A DNA stretch of 42,502 nt from positions 1 through 42,502 of the forward strand of contig JAAWNT010000018.1 of NCBI GenBank assembly GCA_022799115.1, read 5' to 3'. The DNA comes from Clostridiales bacterium (GTDB lineage: Bacteria > Bacillota > Clostridia > Oscillospirales > Acutalibacteraceae). Below the pieces are notes generated by a model. The model saw nothing but the letters and a program-made list of their open reading frames with translations, did not search any database and was not told the DNA's origin. The position numbers were made by a program, and so were the translations under genes. Of this stretch, positions 33,089-40,270 are shown one piece after another. Position 1 is the stretch's first letter. The number at the start of each line of letters is the position of its first letter.

Positions 33089-33985
33089 TTAATTTTCGTT
33101 ATATGCACGATCGATTAATGGCTTGGCTTTTTCAAAATCTGCAGCATTTTGTAAGTGCAGTTCTACAGCACCGCAACCCCAGTGACCAATATTTGTAACG
33201 TCTCTTGAAAATCCCGGCTCAAAGGTCACGGTAGTAACGTCTATCGGCAGATTCAAAATCAATTTTTTCTTTAGTGCAACTACGGTTACAATGTTACGGA
33301 TTTTTTTGAAAGCGGCATAAAGCTTCAAGTGAGTTTCGGAAACATCATCGCCAAGGCTAAAAATGTAGTTAGTCAGATCTTGATATAAAGTTTTTACAGA
33401 TTCATCAGCTGTCTTTAATTGTTCGTCAAATGTTTTATCAGTGGATTTTGTCTTAGTGATTTGAGTATCAGTATCAGGTATTGCTGTTGCGACATTTTCA
33501 TTGATGTGTTCAAACATCAACAGATCGCTGCCGAATTTCTTATATCTAATCAAGCTGACATTTCTATTCATTTGTTTAATAGCAGATTCATCGTATTTAG
33601 TGAAATCACCTGCAATACAAATTACACGGGGCATTGTCCAGTCAATCTTGTCTGCTTCTTTGAGTCCGAGTTTTTCAATCACTAAAACTTTAAAACTATC
33701 CTTGTGATCCAAAAGCCAATTAAGATAAAACAAGCCTTGATTGATTACATTCTCTTTCATGGAACGTTTATATTCAAAGATAACCGGACAATGGTTTTCA
33801 TCAATGCCGATGCTATCCATTCGCCCACCATCGGTTGTCTTATATTCCGAAGCAAGAAAAGTTACACCGAAAAAGGTTTCCATATTATTTTCGATAACGG
33901 TCTGCAGCTCTTTCTCAAGTGTTACATTGCCGCTTTGGTATTCTTTCACTTTGCCGTTTATATTAAAAAGTTTTATATCAGCCAT
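33089..33985 (-). CDS. DUF91/NucS-like nuclease-fold protein with DUF5655 C-terminal domain
   Basis: A 298-residue protein. The N-terminal domain has a PD-(D/E)xK-like core: D57 in GRMDSIG, E71-x-K73 in VIFEYKRS, and Q83 with FYLNWLLDHK (RecB-type QxxxY-like). This resembles the DUF91 branch that includes NucS. Residues about 165-195 are a polar linker, and the C-terminal half (LYQDLTNYIFSLGDDV, then GCGAVELHLQNAADFEKAKPLI) matches DUF5655. The family is often found beside restriction or other defence genes; its molecular role is unknown. It is first in the four-gene restriction-modification run. AAGGAGC lies before the ATG. Confidence 0.78.
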   Translation of the reverse strand: MADIKLFNINGKVKEYQSGNVTLEKELQTVIENNMETFFGVTFLASEYKTTDGGRMDSIGIDENHCPVIFEYKRSMKENVINQGLFYLNWLLDHKDSFKVLVIEKLGLKEADKIDWTMPRVICIAGDFTKYDESAIKQMNRNVSLIRYKKFGSDLLMFEHINENVATAIPDTDTQITKTKSTDKTFDEQLKTADESVKTLYQDLTNYIFSLGDDVSETHLKLYAAFKKIRNIVTVVALKKKLILNLPIDVTTVTFEPGFSRDVTNIGHWGCGAVELHLQNAADFEKAKPLIDRAYNEN

Positions 33986-34041
33986 TTATATTGCTCCTTC
34001 TTTATTTAATATCAAACATCTACAGATTTCGTAACAATGGT

Positions 34042-34068
34042 CCCAAAGTATCAATTTGATACTTTGGG
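34042..34068. repeat. Perfect inverted repeat after the Fic gene
   Basis: CCCAAAGTATCAA is mirrored by TTGATACTTTGGG with a single central T. The T-run (GTTTT) is on the plus strand side, so as a terminator it would serve plus-strand transcripts better than fic. It may separate the fic unit from the restriction operon. Confidence 0.6.
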
Positions 34069-34071
34069 GTT

Positions 34072-34677
34072 TTATAACTCTTCCGTCTTGAAGGTTGTAT
34101 ATCCCTCGTAGTAGTAGCTGTGGTCGATGCCTGTCATATATACTTCTCGGCTATTGATATCGTCGGTCAGAGCAGCCTTAAGGATATGCTTGATTTCAAT
34201 ATCCTTAATGGGGCTACGCTCCATAGCGAGAAGATAATCTTCCTTGTCTACCTTGCTCCAGTCAACGACCTTGTGAAGCTCGGTTTTGAAAATGAGGTCG
34301 AGCCAAATACGAGTACTGCGCCCATTTCCTTCTCTGAAGGGGTGGGCGATATTCATTTCGACGTACTTCTCAACGATCTCATCGAAAGTGGACTGCGGCA
34401 TTTTATCGATATTATCGAGAGCCGCTTCAAGGTACATCAAAGGAGCGAAACGGAAATTTCCCTTAGAAATATTTACGGTTCTGATCTCACCGGCAAAGTC
34501 GTAGATCTCGTCAAAAAGATATTTATGAATTGCCTTGAGAGCAGAGAATTTTCCTGCTTCCAATTTATCAAGCATACCGCTTTCGAAAAGCTCAAGAGCC
34601 TTTTTCTTGCTGATGCGTTCTTCCTCACGGGCAAGATCTGCGGAACTTGTAAGTCCCAATTTATTTTCAAGTGCCAT
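34072..34677 (-). CDS. Fic family protein (probable AMP-transferase)
   Basis: A 201-residue Fic-fold protein with an intact catalytic loop [12 protein letters not shown] (112-123), matching HxFx(D/E)GNGRxxR, and the preceding helices ([14 protein letters not shown], the flap that holds the target). Fic enzymes usually attach AMP to a Tyr or Thr of a partner protein. No inhibitory (S/T)xxxE(G/N) helix was clearly found in this chain. A toxin role controlled by the small HTH gene upstream is possible, but fic genes also occur as solitary defence-island cargo. It follows the HTH gene by 20 nt. Confidence 0.9.
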   Translation of the reverse strand: MALENKLGLTSSADLAREEERISKKKALELFESGMLDKLEAGKFSALKAIHKYLFDEIYDFAGEIRTVNISKGNFRFAPLMYLEAALDNIDKMPQSTFDEIVEKYVEMNIAHPFREGNGRSTRIWLDLIFKTELHKVVDWSKVDKEDYLLAMERSPIKDIEIKHILKAALTDDINSREVYMTGIDHSYYYEGYTTFKTEEL

Positions 34678-34697
34678 ATTGCACTTCCAAATTCTAA

Positions 34698-34886
34698 TTA
34701 CTTATCAGCCGCAACGCCGGATTTCATCCAAGCATCGACTTCACTGACTTTGAATTTCCACAGTCTGCCGATCTTAGCGGCGGGCATATTGCGACGTTCA
34801 ATCCAGTCGAGAACTGTATCACGGCTAACGCCCAAATATTCCATTATTTCCTTCATTGAATACCAGCGTTCAAGGTTGCTATTCAT
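34698..34886 (-). CDS. Small HTH_17/excisionase-like DNA-binding protein
   Basis: A 62-residue protein with [20 protein letters not shown] (HTH) and [20 protein letters not shown] (wing), the layout of the HTH_17 excisionase-type family. The ATG at 34884-34886 follows GGAGGG; an in-frame upstream ATG at 34907 lacks a site. It precedes fic by 20 nt and likely regulates it, possibly as the antitoxin partner. Confidence 0.85.
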   Translation of the reverse strand: MNSNLERWYSMKEIMEYLGVSRDTVLDWIERRNMPAAKIGRLWKFKVSEVDAWMKSGVAADK

Positions 34887-34930
34887 GGTGAAACCCTCCG
34901 TTTTCACAAAAATACAATTTTACATAATAT

Positions 34931-34959
34931 AGTATATCACAATTAAAAGAATATCCCAA
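34931..34959 (-). promoter_or_regulatory. Promoter of the HTH-fic unit
   Basis: Minus strand TTGGGA (34954-34959), 17-bp spacer, TATACT (34931-34936), about 45 bp upstream of the HTH start. Confidence 0.6.
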
Positions 34960-35011
34960 GGTTTAATAGGGGTTTATTCGGGATTATTGCTAAAAAGTCA
35001 TAAATCAAGCG

Positions 35012-35054
35012 AAAAAAACAAAGCCTTCTTTCGAGAAATTCGAGAGAAGGCTTT
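35012..35054 (-). terminator. Terminator of the truncated ATPase gene
   Basis: AAAGCCTTCTTTCGA / TCGAGAGAAGGCTTT stem, then on the minus strand GTTTTTTTC. It lies just past the stop at 35096. Confidence 0.85.
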
Positions 35055-35095
35055 CATCTGGAAATCAATTTTTTATAATCAATGCGCCCCCGGAA

Positions 35096-36300
35096 TCACA
35101 CAAACGACGGCACAAAACGTGGTTGCATACGGCGGTTATCTTCTTTGTTATATGTAGCAAAAAGAGATTTAAGCGCAACGATATGCACGTTATCATAATG
35201 CTTGCTCAAAGTCCAGAAGCTGTCAGGCACACGGTTTACGGTGCAGATGATGTATTCATTCTCGTAAAACGGTCTGTTCTTTGTTGTGCTGCTTTCAATC
35301 TCTTTCCAGAGCTTTTGCGTAAGCTTTCCACCAAGCGTTGTATCGTAATACGCATATACTGCCCGCTTTTTCTCATAGGCAAAGTCAAAGATTACATCGC
35401 CGACTTTGACGCTCCTATAGCTCAAATCTTTCGTGTCAATGTATTCGGTTGAAATAGAGGTAATGTTTTTATCCAACCAATAGGCACACATCTCTTTATA
35501 AAATGCAGAAAGAATCTCATCGTTAAAGCTTCTCATAAATCGCTCATAAACATCTTCACTATAAGTACCGTCTGCATTGGGAACGGCGGTCAGCAGAGTT
35601 TTATACCACAGCGCAATATAACTGTTTGCCGGATAATACTTTGTATGGCCGTTTCTTTCGAGTTCTTTTCGTACAAGACCGAATTCACACATTGTTTTGA
35701 TGTATTTATCGCATTTGTTTTTCGGATAACCTGAAAACATCGCCAGCTCGCTGATTCGGTTAGAACCGTTTGCCATGGCGTACAGCAACGTGTTGTAGCT
35801 TTCGGGCGTTCGGAAACATTTGCACATTTTGTTACTCATTAAGCGGTAAAAGGGCAAGTTGATGTGAAGCGCTACCTTTACATTTTCCTCAAAAGAAATG
35901 CTCGTGTCGTATGTCGATAAAAGTTCCGCAATACCTGCTGTTAAGGAAAAGATATTTACCGATTCTGCGTTGCTTACAGACAGCGTTTCGGAAATCTCCT
36001 GCGTCGAATACGACATCATAGTTATCGTTTGACAGGGAATCTCAATTTGTTCCCAAGGTCTGCCTATTAAAACTACAAGCACATCACAAGAAGAAATCTC
36101 ATCCAAAAAGTTCTTTAACGCAGCATAAAAATCATTCTTATCATTACGTGTGCCCACATCGTCAAAAAAGACGGTTGGGCGTTTTTCTTTGCCATAGATC
36201 CGTAGGAAATCAAAGAAATCTGCCCAAGTTGCGCATCCCTTGAAGATGTTGAGATAACGCTTTGCAAAGATTTTCAGCCGAAAAATCCCGTAAATAGAGG
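35096..36300 (-). pseudogene. AAA ATPase (DUF234-type), N-terminally truncated
   Basis: The frame stays open from the junction near 36300 to the stop at 35096. The first part reads AKRYLNIFKGCATWADFF, then a Walker B-like RPTVFFDDVG, then LIGRPWEQIEI and MMSYST, followed by a helix-rich winged domain (YNTLLYAMANGSNRISELAMF) and a DUF234-like nuclease-type tail. This matches the C-terminal two thirds of archaeal-type AAA_14/DUF234 ATPases. The Walker A and start are missing. The GTG at 36157 with no clear ribosome binding site is not a convincing start. Truncation by recombination with the integrase fragment is the simplest reading. Confidence 0.75.
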
Positions 36301-36733
36301 GGTTGTGGGTAACTTCAAGGAATACTTTATGCTGGTCAAGGAAGCGCAGGAGCTGAACAAAAAAGTCTGCGGCGATTGCTACAACTATGAGTATGACGGC
36401 TATGTATTCGTGGATGAATTAGGAGAACGATTAAAGGCGAACTATCTATCTTGCCGTTTTCCTGAACTTCTTGAAAGGAAGGGACTGCGCCGTATGCGTT
36501 TCCACGATCTTCGTCATAGCTGTGCTTCATTACTACTCGCAAACAGTGTACCCTTAAAGCATATTCAGGAATGGTTTGGGCACTCGGATTTTTCTACAAC
36601 GGCAAACATTTATGCTCATCTCGATTACAGCGCAAAAATCTCTTCGGCGCAAGCAATGGAAAGCGGACTTTCGCTTCCTGCTTCGGGCGGGTTCGAAAGC
36701 CGTTGGAGTTCGAATAATTTAGGAGAAAACTAA
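36293..36733 (+). pseudogene. Tyrosine integrase, C-terminal fragment
   Basis: Residues FKEYFMLVKEAQELNKK to the end match the C-terminal catalytic half of phage/ICE-type tyrosine recombinases: the HDLRHSCASLLL box (HxxR), then W.GHSDFSTTANIYAH with the second histidine and the nucleophilic tyrosine. The N-terminal SAM-like and first-Arg regions are absent, so the protein cannot recombine DNA. It sits 95 bp from tRNA-Ser, the usual target of such integrases, and marks the right end of the island. The open frame from 36305 uses GTG with no ribosome binding site. Confidence 0.88.
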
Positions 36734-36753
36734 GGCTGTTCTCTCCTAAATTA
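36715..36753 (+). terminator. Inverted repeat overlapping the integrase stop codon
   Basis: A 12-bp perfect inverted repeat, TAATTTAGGAGA (36715-36726) and TCTCCTAAATTA (36742-36753), encloses the integrase stop. No T-tract; a terminator or an att-proximal arm site. Confidence 0.45.
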
Positions 36754-36791
36754 GCAAAATATCATTCAATTTATGTTTTGAGGGAAAAAAG

Positions 36792-36827
36792 AAAAGTCCA
36801 GCAAACCCACTTGTTTACTGGACTTTT
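36792..36827 (-). terminator. Terminator of tRNA-Ser
   Basis: AAAAGTCCAG / CTGGACTTTT with an internal AAAC/GTTT pair, immediately 3' of the tRNA on the minus strand, with a T-rich end. Confidence 0.8.
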
Positions 36828-36915
36828 TGGCGGAGAGTTAGGGATTCGAACCCTAGGTCCCTTTCGGGACACAGCATTTCGAGTGCTGCACCTTCGACCA
36901 CTCGGACAACTCTCC
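36828..36915 (-). tRNA. tRNA-Ser (anticodon CGA)
   Basis: An 88-nt class II tRNA with a long variable arm. The minus strand starts GGAGAGTTGTCCGAG (acceptor and D arm), has the anticodon stem CAGCA/TGCTG around the loop CTCGAAA (anticodon CGA, 36879-36881), the T arm GGTTCGAATCC, acceptor 3' strand ACTCTCC, discriminator G and an encoded CCA (36828-36830). It reads UCG serine codons. An integrase fragment lies on its 3' side, so it is the likely attachment site of the island. Confidence 0.93.
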
Positions 36916-37526
36916 GTGTATTTTCTGAACTGTAGTTTATCACTCGCATTTTCTCATTCAAAACCGATTTGGAGAGAACAGAAAAAAGTATTCGATTTTA
37001 AAATTTCAAAACCCCGATCAATCAAGGGTTTTATGCGGACGAAACCGCCAGACGGAAGAGGTATTTCGAGTGCGGCTCGTTATGACCACTTCGATACGCT
37101 TCCGTGTATGTCAACTCCGGTTTCCCGAAGTCAAACGCTTATTTAGTTTTATTAGAATTCCCGTTAGAACTGTGCGGTATCCTGATTTGCCCAATCGCTA
37201 TGCGGCGCATCGGGCTTTTTGCTCCCCAAATTCCCGCTGGGTTCCGGGCGCCGGGCCCTTGAACACTCGATCAACGCTCCCCTTATTTTCGAGGATATAC
37301 AACAGCCTTGTCAACCAGTTCGCGGTTGTCCCTCCCGCCACAGGGAACTCGAAAGACGCGCTCCATCCAGTTACAGACGTTCAGTTCGGATTGGGGATAT
37401 CCTGTTTGGCAGCGCATCCCGGACATATCTTTTATTTTAATTTTATCCCGCGAAAAAGTCAAGGATTTTCCCAAATATTGCGTGATAAATCTTGTGACGC
37501 ATCAATTCCCTGGGGCATATATTGTT
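36916..37526 (+). other. Intergenic region upstream of cwlJ, no gene seen
   Basis: Overlapping short frames occur on both strands but none has protein-like composition or a ribosome binding site. A spore-specific (sigma-E or sigma-K) promoter would be expected close to 37527, but I could not identify one with confidence. Confidence 0.4.
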
Positions 37527-38003
37527 ATGAAGACTACAGCAGAAGTTGGTGATGAAGTGCCTTTTACGACCAGAGAATTGTTTGCACGCCTGATTCAATG
37601 CGAGGCGGGCGGCGAGGGGGACAACGGTATGGCGGCGGTGGCCTCTGTGATCGGCAACCGATCGAGGATTCCCTATGGGGAATTTGCCCGCATCAGCCAG
37701 GGCGGAGATATCCGAAGAATTATTGAACAGACCGGCCAATTCGTTTGTATGAGAGACGTTGTGGGCGGGCAGTACAATCCCCAGAACGTCTATAATATGG
37801 ATCCTCAGGAAATACACTACCAAATCGCCGACTGGGTTATGAGCGGCAATACCATGTCCGCCGTGGCGGAATGCCTCTTCTTTTTCAATCCTTACAGCAA
37901 TCAATGCCCTACCTATTTCCCGCCAAATGGGATTGGTGTGGCCTTTAACCGCATCAACGAGCATTGCTTTTACCGGCCCACCCAAAAATACGCCGAAACA
38001 TAA
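37527..38003 (+). CDS. cwlJ: Cell wall hydrolase CwlJ (spore cortex-lytic, SleB/Hydrolase_2 family)
   Basis: A 158-residue hydrolase of the SleB/CwlJ family: catalytic Glu region FTTRELFARLIQCEAGGEGDNGMAAV (about 12-38, E in LIQCEAGGE), then VIGNR and the AFNRI.EH C-terminal motif. It lacks a signal peptide, as CwlJ does, and unlike SleB. CwlJ degrades spore cortex peptidoglycan during germination and is anchored to the coat by GerQ, whose gene follows here. The start ATG at 37527 has only a weak TGGGG upstream; it was chosen because the frame upstream loses similarity. The downstream gene lies 75 nt away. Confidence 0.9.
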   Translation: MKTTAEVGDEVPFTTRELFARLIQCEAGGEGDNGMAAVASVIGNRSRIPYGEFARISQGGDIRRIIEQTGQFVCMRDVVGGQYNPQNVYNMDPQEIHYQIADWVMSGNTMSAVAECLFFFNPYSNQCPTYFPPNGIGVAFNRINEHCFYRPTQKYAET

Positions 38004-38078
38004 CCAGTGGAAACGAGAAAGGGGCCTTTTCCTTTGGGAAACGGCCTCCTTCGCTTCCCAACGAGAAGGAGAAGAACG

Positions 38079-38684
38079 ATGGATAACAGCAGCAATATGA
38101 TGGACCCTTCCTCTATGTATGGGATTCCCCCCTGCCCCGGAGCGGGCTGCCCTGCGCAGACGCCGGTGACGATTACCACCCCCACGCCTGGCCGCGTTGA
38201 CCTGCCCTCTTTGGAGGAGATCGCCAATTACAACTATCTGAGCGCCTACGAGCAACAGCAACAGCGACGGCAATTACAGGAAGCCGGCAACGATCAACTG
38301 GACCAGCTGAGGAACAACGCCTCTTCCTATCCCCCGGCGCGCAGCTACACCCCCGGCGCCAACCGTTCTCTGTCCAACACGGGGGGAACCTTGAATCAAC
38401 CGGTTCCCGGATCCAGTCCCTCCCCGGAATTGCAGCCCATCACGTCAACCACCCAGCCGGCTCCCATCACGGCGGAGAGCCTGCAATACATGAATGGATT
38501 CCTTCGCACCCAGGTGGGCAGAATCGTCCAGGTGCAATTTCTGGTGGGTACCAACACCATAGTGGAACGAATGGGCGTTTTGTTGGCGGTGGGAGCCAAT
38601 TATATTTTACTCAATGAGATCGAAACCGACGATATTTTGGCTTGTGATTTTTATAACATTAAATTCATTCGTTTTTATTACTAA
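38079..38684 (+). CDS. gerQ: GerQ-like spore coat protein with Pro/Gln-rich N-terminal extension
   Basis: A 201-residue protein. The C-terminal about 70 residues (LRTQVGRIVQVQFLV, GVLLAVGANYILL, CDFYNIKFIRFY) match the GerQ (YwdL) fold, which in Bacillus is needed to hold CwlJ in the spore coat and is cross-linked by transglutaminase. The first 130 residues are Pro/Ser/Gln-rich and low in structure (CPGAGCPAQTPVTITT, then SAYEQQQQRRQLQEA), longer than usual and rich in glutamine, the transglutaminase substrate residue. GAAGGAGAAG lies before the ATG. Encoded directly downstream of cwlJ, as in Bacillus, though there the order is gerQ-cwlJ. Confidence 0.8.
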   Translation: MDNSSNMMDPSSMYGIPPCPGAGCPAQTPVTITTPTPGRVDLPSLEEIANYNYLSAYEQQQQRRQLQEAGNDQLDQLRNNASSYPPARSYTPGANRSLSNTGGTLNQPVPGSSPSPELQPITSTTQPAPITAESLQYMNGFLRTQVGRIVQVQFLVGTNTIVERMGVLLAVGANYILLNEIETDDILACDFYNIKFIRFYY

Positions 38685-38705
38685 CCGTTTCCTCTGTCAG
38701 CAAAC

Positions 38706-38760
38706 GGCCCCATTCGTATCCAAAATAGGATGACGAATGGGGCCGCCTGATTTTTTATTT
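38706..38760 (+). terminator. Terminator of the cwlJ-gerQ unit
   Basis: GGCCCCATTCGT / ACGAATGGGGCC stem, 15-base loop, then GCCTGATTTTTTATTTT. Confidence 0.9.
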
Positions 38761-38867
38761 TCCCCGCTTTGGGCGTTTCCCCTAAGAATCCGGCGCTCCG
38801 TTTTTCTTATTTATACCCCAAGCATCAATATTTTTTGTTCTTTTACCCAAAAACGAAGAAACATCTC

Positions 38868-38896
38868 TTGCAAAATGTTATTAATCGTATTATGAT
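38868..38896 (+). promoter_or_regulatory. Promoter of the DUF6514-like gene
   Basis: TTGCAA (38868-38873), 17-bp spacer, TATGAT (38891-38896), about 55 bp before the start codon. Confidence 0.6.
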
Positions 38897-38951
38897 TATT
38901 ATGTGATATTTTTTCACTGATACTTTATTACATAACGGAGGGAGTAAAGGT

Positions 38952-39209
38952 ATGCGTAAGTACATCGGAGGAACTACAATCCGGAACTTTACGCTGGATT
39001 ATTTTATCCTGGAAACCAGTCGGTATTACGGGATTGAAATTCAACAGTCCGACGATCAGAACATCGATTCCGCCGCCGTTTTCTGTATTACCAGAAATCG
39101 GTCCGAAATCCACATGCTGGCGAAACAGTATCTGGAACATGCGGTTTTCCCTGTTTCCTTGGCAGATCTCGTAGAGGATTATCTCAGCGAGCGCCTCTGT
39201 ATCGCCTGA
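38952..39209 (+). CDS. Small DUF6514-family protein
   Basis: An 85-residue protein: LDYFILETSRYYGIEIQQSD, then AVFCITRNRSEIHMLAKQYLEHAVFP and VSLADLVEDYLSE. The pattern (ETSxxYGIxI, a central helix, and a C-terminal (D/E)VVEDFL-like end) fits DUF6514 proteins of Clostridia, which have no known function. GGAGGGAG precedes the ATG. It is a single-gene unit, followed by a terminator at about 39318-39363. Confidence 0.7.
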   Translation: MRKYIGGTTIRNFTLDYFILETSRYYGIEIQQSDDQNIDSAAVFCITRNRSEIHMLAKQYLEHAVFPVSLADLVEDYLSERLCIA

Positions 39210-39457
39210 TCGTGTTCCTCCAAAGGATCTTCCTTTTCTCTTATCTGGGGGGATTTGAGACAAATGGAACGAGCCGAACAATCAGCCGAACCGGTCTAAC
39301 GGTCCGCAAAGTAAGAAAGGGACGCTTCCCCGCCTTTTGGGCTGGGAGGGTCCCTCTTTTTTTATACAAAATCTTTGGATCCCGATGAAGTTTTTTAAGA
39401 TTGGTGAAAAAAGAGGGCGGCTGCTGGTGAAAGTGCCGAAGCCGGGCGATCAATTCC
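39210..39457. other. Intergenic region between the DUF6514-like gene and gtrA
   Basis: A terminator-like hairpin AAAGGGAC / GTCCCTCT with T-tract at about 39318-39363 is the only structure seen up to the gtrA promoter. Confidence 0.4.
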
Positions 39458-39497
39458 CTGGAAAAGAATTGATCTGTCCCACAGAACATGGTACACT
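39448..39497 (+). promoter_or_regulatory. gtrA promoter with operator-like inverted repeat
   Basis: TTGATC (39469-39474), 17-bp spacer, TACACT (39492-39497). A perfect 9-bp inverted repeat, GATCAATTC (39448-39456) and GAATTGATC (39466-39474), covers the -35 hexamer, so it could be a repressor site. Confidence 0.55.
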
Positions 39498-39569
39498 ATG
39501 AGAAATATAACGTTATCTTGGGTCAAGGCCGTGTTTCCTTGACCGGATTTCTGAAAGGGGTATTTTTTC

Positions 39570-40076
39570 ATGGATCAGTCGAACCATCCGCCCGCCCCAA
39601 AGAAAGGCAACGGGGTATGGCGGGCGCTGGATTGTCTTCCCGCATCTGTCCGGCGGTTTCTCGTTAACAAGGAGACGATTCTCTATGTGGTGTTTGGCGT
39701 GCTCACCACTGTGGTCAGCTATGCGGTAGGGATGCTGTGTTATTACACTCTGCCCATCCCCTCTGACTCCCCCATGCTCAATCTGACAGCCAACTGTATC
39801 TCCTGGCTGGCCGCCGTGGCCTTTGCCTTTGTCACCAATAAAAAGTTTGTCTTTGAGAGCAAAAGCTGGTCCGGGCGGGTACTGCTTCATGAGATCCCCA
39901 CTTTTTTGTCCGCCCGCCTGCTCTCTTTGGGAGTGGAACTGCTGGGCATGTGGCTTTTGGTGGATTGCGCTCACGTCTGGTATGGGGTGGCAAAGATTGG
40001 AATGAACGTGCTGGTGATCCTCATCAATTACGTGCTCAGCAAGCTGGTCATCTTTAAAAAGAAAGACGACGCATGA
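39570..40076 (+). CDS. GtrA family membrane protein
   Basis: A 168-residue integral membrane protein with four transmembrane helices, the GtrA (GtrA/DPMS1-flippase-like) pattern: LYVVFGVLTTVVSYAVGML (helix 1), NLTANCISWLAAVAFAFVTNKKFVF (helix 2, the N-K-FVF motif), LLSLGVELLGMWLL, and MNVLVILINYVLSKLVIF (helix 4, the NYxxSKLxIF ending). Such proteins flip or modify polyprenyl-linked sugars during O-antigen or teichoic acid glycosylation. No glycosyltransferase is next to it; the Gpi18-like gene at 3.7 kb is unlinked. GAAAGGGG precedes the ATG. Confidence 0.9.
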   Translation: MDQSNHPPAPKKGNGVWRALDCLPASVRRFLVNKETILYVVFGVLTTVVSYAVGMLCYYTLPIPSDSPMLNLTANCISWLAAVAFAFVTNKKFVFESKSWSGRVLLHEIPTFLSARLLSLGVELLGMWLLVDCAHVWYGVAKIGMNVLVILINYVLSKLVIFKKKDDA

Positions 40077-40211
40077 TCCCCTTTCCCGTTGTGACACGAA
40101 GGTGAGACGGGAGATCCTTTTGGCGGGAAGGAAATCTGCCTTTTCCGCCGTTTCTCAGTCCGTGAAGGGTGCGGAAGACTCCGGTTTCCCTCACTTTCTG
40201 CGTCGTTCACA

Positions 40212-40240
40212 TTGACTTTTCCCGTTGGCTGGATTACTAT
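40212..40240 (+). promoter_or_regulatory. Promoter of glyQS
   Basis: TTGACT (40212-40217), 17-bp spacer, TACTAT (40235-40240). The transcript leader would be only about 25 nt, leaving no room for a T-box riboswitch, which glycyl-tRNA synthetase genes of Firmicutes often have. Confidence 0.6.
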
Positions 40241-40270
40241 TAATACATCTGAATTTACGGAGGAAACGAT

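Noticed and set aside
35096-36157. Intact 353-codon ATPase gene
   Set aside because: The frame continues upstream to the junction without a start, Walker A is absent and the GTG has no ribosome binding site; called truncated.
36305-36733. Functional integrase gene
   Set aside because: It lacks the N-terminal half and the first catalytic arginine, and its GTG has no ribosome binding site; called a fragment.
40077-40270. T-box riboswitch in front of glyQS
   Set aside because: The predicted promoter is about 30 bp before the start codon and no T-box sequence (AGGGTGGNACCGCG) was found; the GAAGGGTGCGG near 40167 is not a match.
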